From the NCBI GenBank assembly GCA_008921705.1, contig VFFE01009205.1, forward strand, positions 2,850,229 to 2,914,228: DNA of 64,000 nucleotides. Direction: 5' to 3'. This document shows, one piece after another, positions 62,141 to 64,000 of the stretch (position 1 is its first letter; every line of letters starts with the position of its first letter). The stretch is from Burhinus oedicnemus (Eukaryota > Chordata > Aves > Charadriiformes > Burhinidae). A program made the position numbers and the translations under genes. The notes under the pieces were generated by a model that was given only the letters and a program-made list of their open reading frames with translations, did no database searches and had not been told where the DNA came from.

Positions 62141-62760
62141 GCAGTGTTTCCCTTCCCTCGGATAATCTCACGGAGCCATTTGCCAGGAAGACAGTGGCTG
62201 AGATTAGTGGCGTTTGCACAGATGGCGGCCATCATTTTGGAAATCTCATAAATAGTGGAACACGTGGACTTTTTCCTCCCCCTTCAATGTGATCACAATA
62301 GATTATCGGGGCCTACAAATCACTACCAGATGATATTAAGTTGCTTTGATAACACTCTGGGTCCCTTCCGGTGTGATATTTTTCTTCATTAGAAAGGATA
62401 GCTCAAGCACACCAAATCCTCTTACTCTTTTCTCAAAATTTATAGATCTCAGTCTCTAAACTAATTGTTAGTTGCACAGCATGCCTTAAGCTGTGCCCAG
62501 ACAGAGCAATTACATCCCCCGGCCCTGATTAAAGGCACAGAGGAAACAGAAGTGCAAAGAAAATGAAACACTCTTGGCTGTTTGGGCAGGATGTCATTGC
62601 TGTTGTTTGCCTTTTTTGACATTTGTTGATAAAAGTGAGAAAGGAGGTCAGTTATCCATCATTGACCCTTGTTCAAAGCCAAAGATGTGACAGGCTTGTC
62701 TCAGGCTACTGACTCCATTTATGAAATTATAAACAAAAAGGGGTTTCTAGGCCAAAGTGC
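62141..62760. promoter_or_regulatory. Candidate noncoding regulatory element with YY1-like dyad
   Basis: A non-repetitive, moderately GC-rich block against AT-rich flanks. It has a YY1-like palindrome GATGGCGGCCATC at 62221-62233, an E-box CACGTG at 62261-62266, and many homeodomain and SOX-type words (GATTATC near 62301, CTAATTGTTAG near 62460, GATTAAAGG near 62527, CATTTATGAAATTATAAA near 62716). No frame of useful length is open. The texture fits a developmental enhancer or conserved noncoding element. Confidence 0.38.
62221..62233. promoter_or_regulatory. YY1-like dyad GATGGCGGCCATC
   Basis: GATGGC and GCCATC flank one central G, making a perfect odd palindrome. Read on the plus strand with its upstream bases (AGATGGCGGC) it fits the classic YY1 core AANATGGCGGC well; the minus strand carries the partial word ATGGCC. 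Two CpG-containing bases persist despite general CpG loss. Confidence 0.5.
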
Positions 62761-64000
62761 TGCTTTTCTCAAGAATGTCTTCATTTCCCCCCAGCTAAAT
62801 GATATTGCTTTCTATGTCTTTTAAACTCATTTACTTTCCTGCGTATGCCTAAAACCACAAAATGTCTTTGTTCATGAATGACCAGAGCTGTACTATCATA
62901 TAAGCTCTGCAAATTACCTGGAACAAGGAAAAACTGATATACAGATGTTTCTGCATATTCAGGTATTCCTTACTGAATGTTTCTCACCTGTAAACTGCTG
63001 CTTTCCAAAAGATGTGCTTTTCTTTTGCGATTTACAGTAACTTTAGGACAGAGTATTTGTACACTTTAACAGTCAAGATCAAGTTTTTCACATAAAAATG
63101 GGAAAGAACTATTTGCTTTCACCCAATATCTTTCTGAAATCATCACATCTAAGTTTGTAAACTTGAAACAGAAGTACTTATTTTTAAAGTACTGATGTGG
63201 CTTAAAAGTCAATCATATACAAGCATTTAAAAATGAGATGACAGAGAGCAACAACTTTCTTGCATTAAATTGAAGCTTATGTTTTCAGTAACATGTCCAC
63301 TAATGTTTCCAGTCTACTGGGAGTTATCTATTTCACAGAGTAGTTTGTGGAAAAGGCACAGTGCACTATGTTGTATTTTAAATATTTTAGACAGGACTAT
63401 CAGAGACTTCACATTTGAAGTCTTTGTTTAACCATTTTCTCTAGTTGCTTTACATGATATACTAACACTGCTTCATACTGAACAGATGGGTTGTACAAAG
63501 GATCAAACCTGTAATCTTATAGTGTCTATAATGAGACAGAAACAAACAGCTTAATTATTTTTGAAAGTAATAATAGATTTATGTCTCTAATTTTTTTCAC
63601 TTCTTCATATTCTGTTTTCTCGCTTTTTAGGACAGAGAGATTTTCTATTAAATGACCACACCCAGTCCCAATGTTTAAAATGTCTGATAAACTCAGAGGT
63701 ACATGATAGTTCTTAACTAACAGTGGTAGTTGTTGATCTCCTTTGTGTCACTTGCACCATGACTGAACAGAAGGGAAGTTTTCAGCAGTCACTGTCTCTT
63801 AAAATGACCAAACATCAAAGAAGTTCAGTGAACTTGAAATTATATCAGGAAGTAGATCAGACAAAACCTTACTTGGGTGCATCTGTAGTTTCCCCAGTTT
63901 TGTGATTTTAAGTGGATTTAGTTTCAGATATTCTGTCTGTGGAAACTGTACACTTGCAAAACTAGAGGTCACTCCCCCATGTGCCTTGGTCCCACGGACA
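62761..64000. other. AT-rich noncoding sequence to window end
   Basis: No gene or repeat family is recognised. A 60-codon frame at 63723-63905 shows no recognisable features. The window ends inside unannotated sequence. Confidence 0.55.

Noticed and set aside
1..64000. CRISPR arrays, operons, ribosome binding sites, endogenous retroviruses
   Set aside because: No regularly spaced repeats, no prokaryotic gene organisation, and no LTR pairs or retroviral gag/pol/env motifs were seen.

Overview
The window reads as vertebrate nuclear DNA, most likely from a bird. The direct evidence is three 5'-truncated, plus-strand CR1 LINE copies (about 18670-19496, 29172-29640 and 44792-45196) with the typical avian-type 3' region. 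There are also a few very old SINE-like relics. I recognised no L1, Alu, B1, ERV or intact DNA transposon, and the clear repeats make up only a few percent of the window. CR1 also occurs in turtles and crocodilians, so 'bird' is an inference from the repeat type and the low repeat load.

I could not identify a protein-coding gene. Apart from the two halves of the CR1 reverse-transcriptase relic, every open frame is short (135 residues or less), unlike any family I know, and of the size expected by chance in AT-rich DNA. The window is therefore best read as intergenic sequence or one or more large introns. The strongest exon-like feature is an 86-bp open block at 11796-11881 with a good splice acceptor and donor. 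Weaker splice-like pairs lie at 54988-55118 (+), 36940-36967 (+) and 24486-24587 (-).

Layout: 1-3850 is plain AT-rich sequence. 3851-5120 is the most structured segment: a perfect 21-bp palindrome, a GC-rich CpG islet (about 4300-4510) and two tandem palindromes just after it, which together look like a regulatory module. Plain sequence follows, with regulatory-looking islands at about 7.9-8.3, 24.3-24.9, 39.2-39.4, 43.1-43.6, 44.4-44.56, 53.2-53.45 and 62.15-62.76 kb. These combine homeodomain, POU octamer, SOX, AP-1/MAF, E-box or YY1-like words. A purine-biased tract covers about 17.34-18.07 kb. Three ancient SINE/LINE-tail relics cluster at 34.0-35.5 kb. Homopolymer tracts, small microsatellites, perfect palindromes and two good G-quadruplex motifs are scattered through the window.

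The genes do not form a pathway or operon here. If the window has a function, the sequence suggests long-range gene regulation rather than coding. I saw no undescribed protein system. The regulatory-island and exon calls need cross-species alignment and RNA data, which I could not consult.
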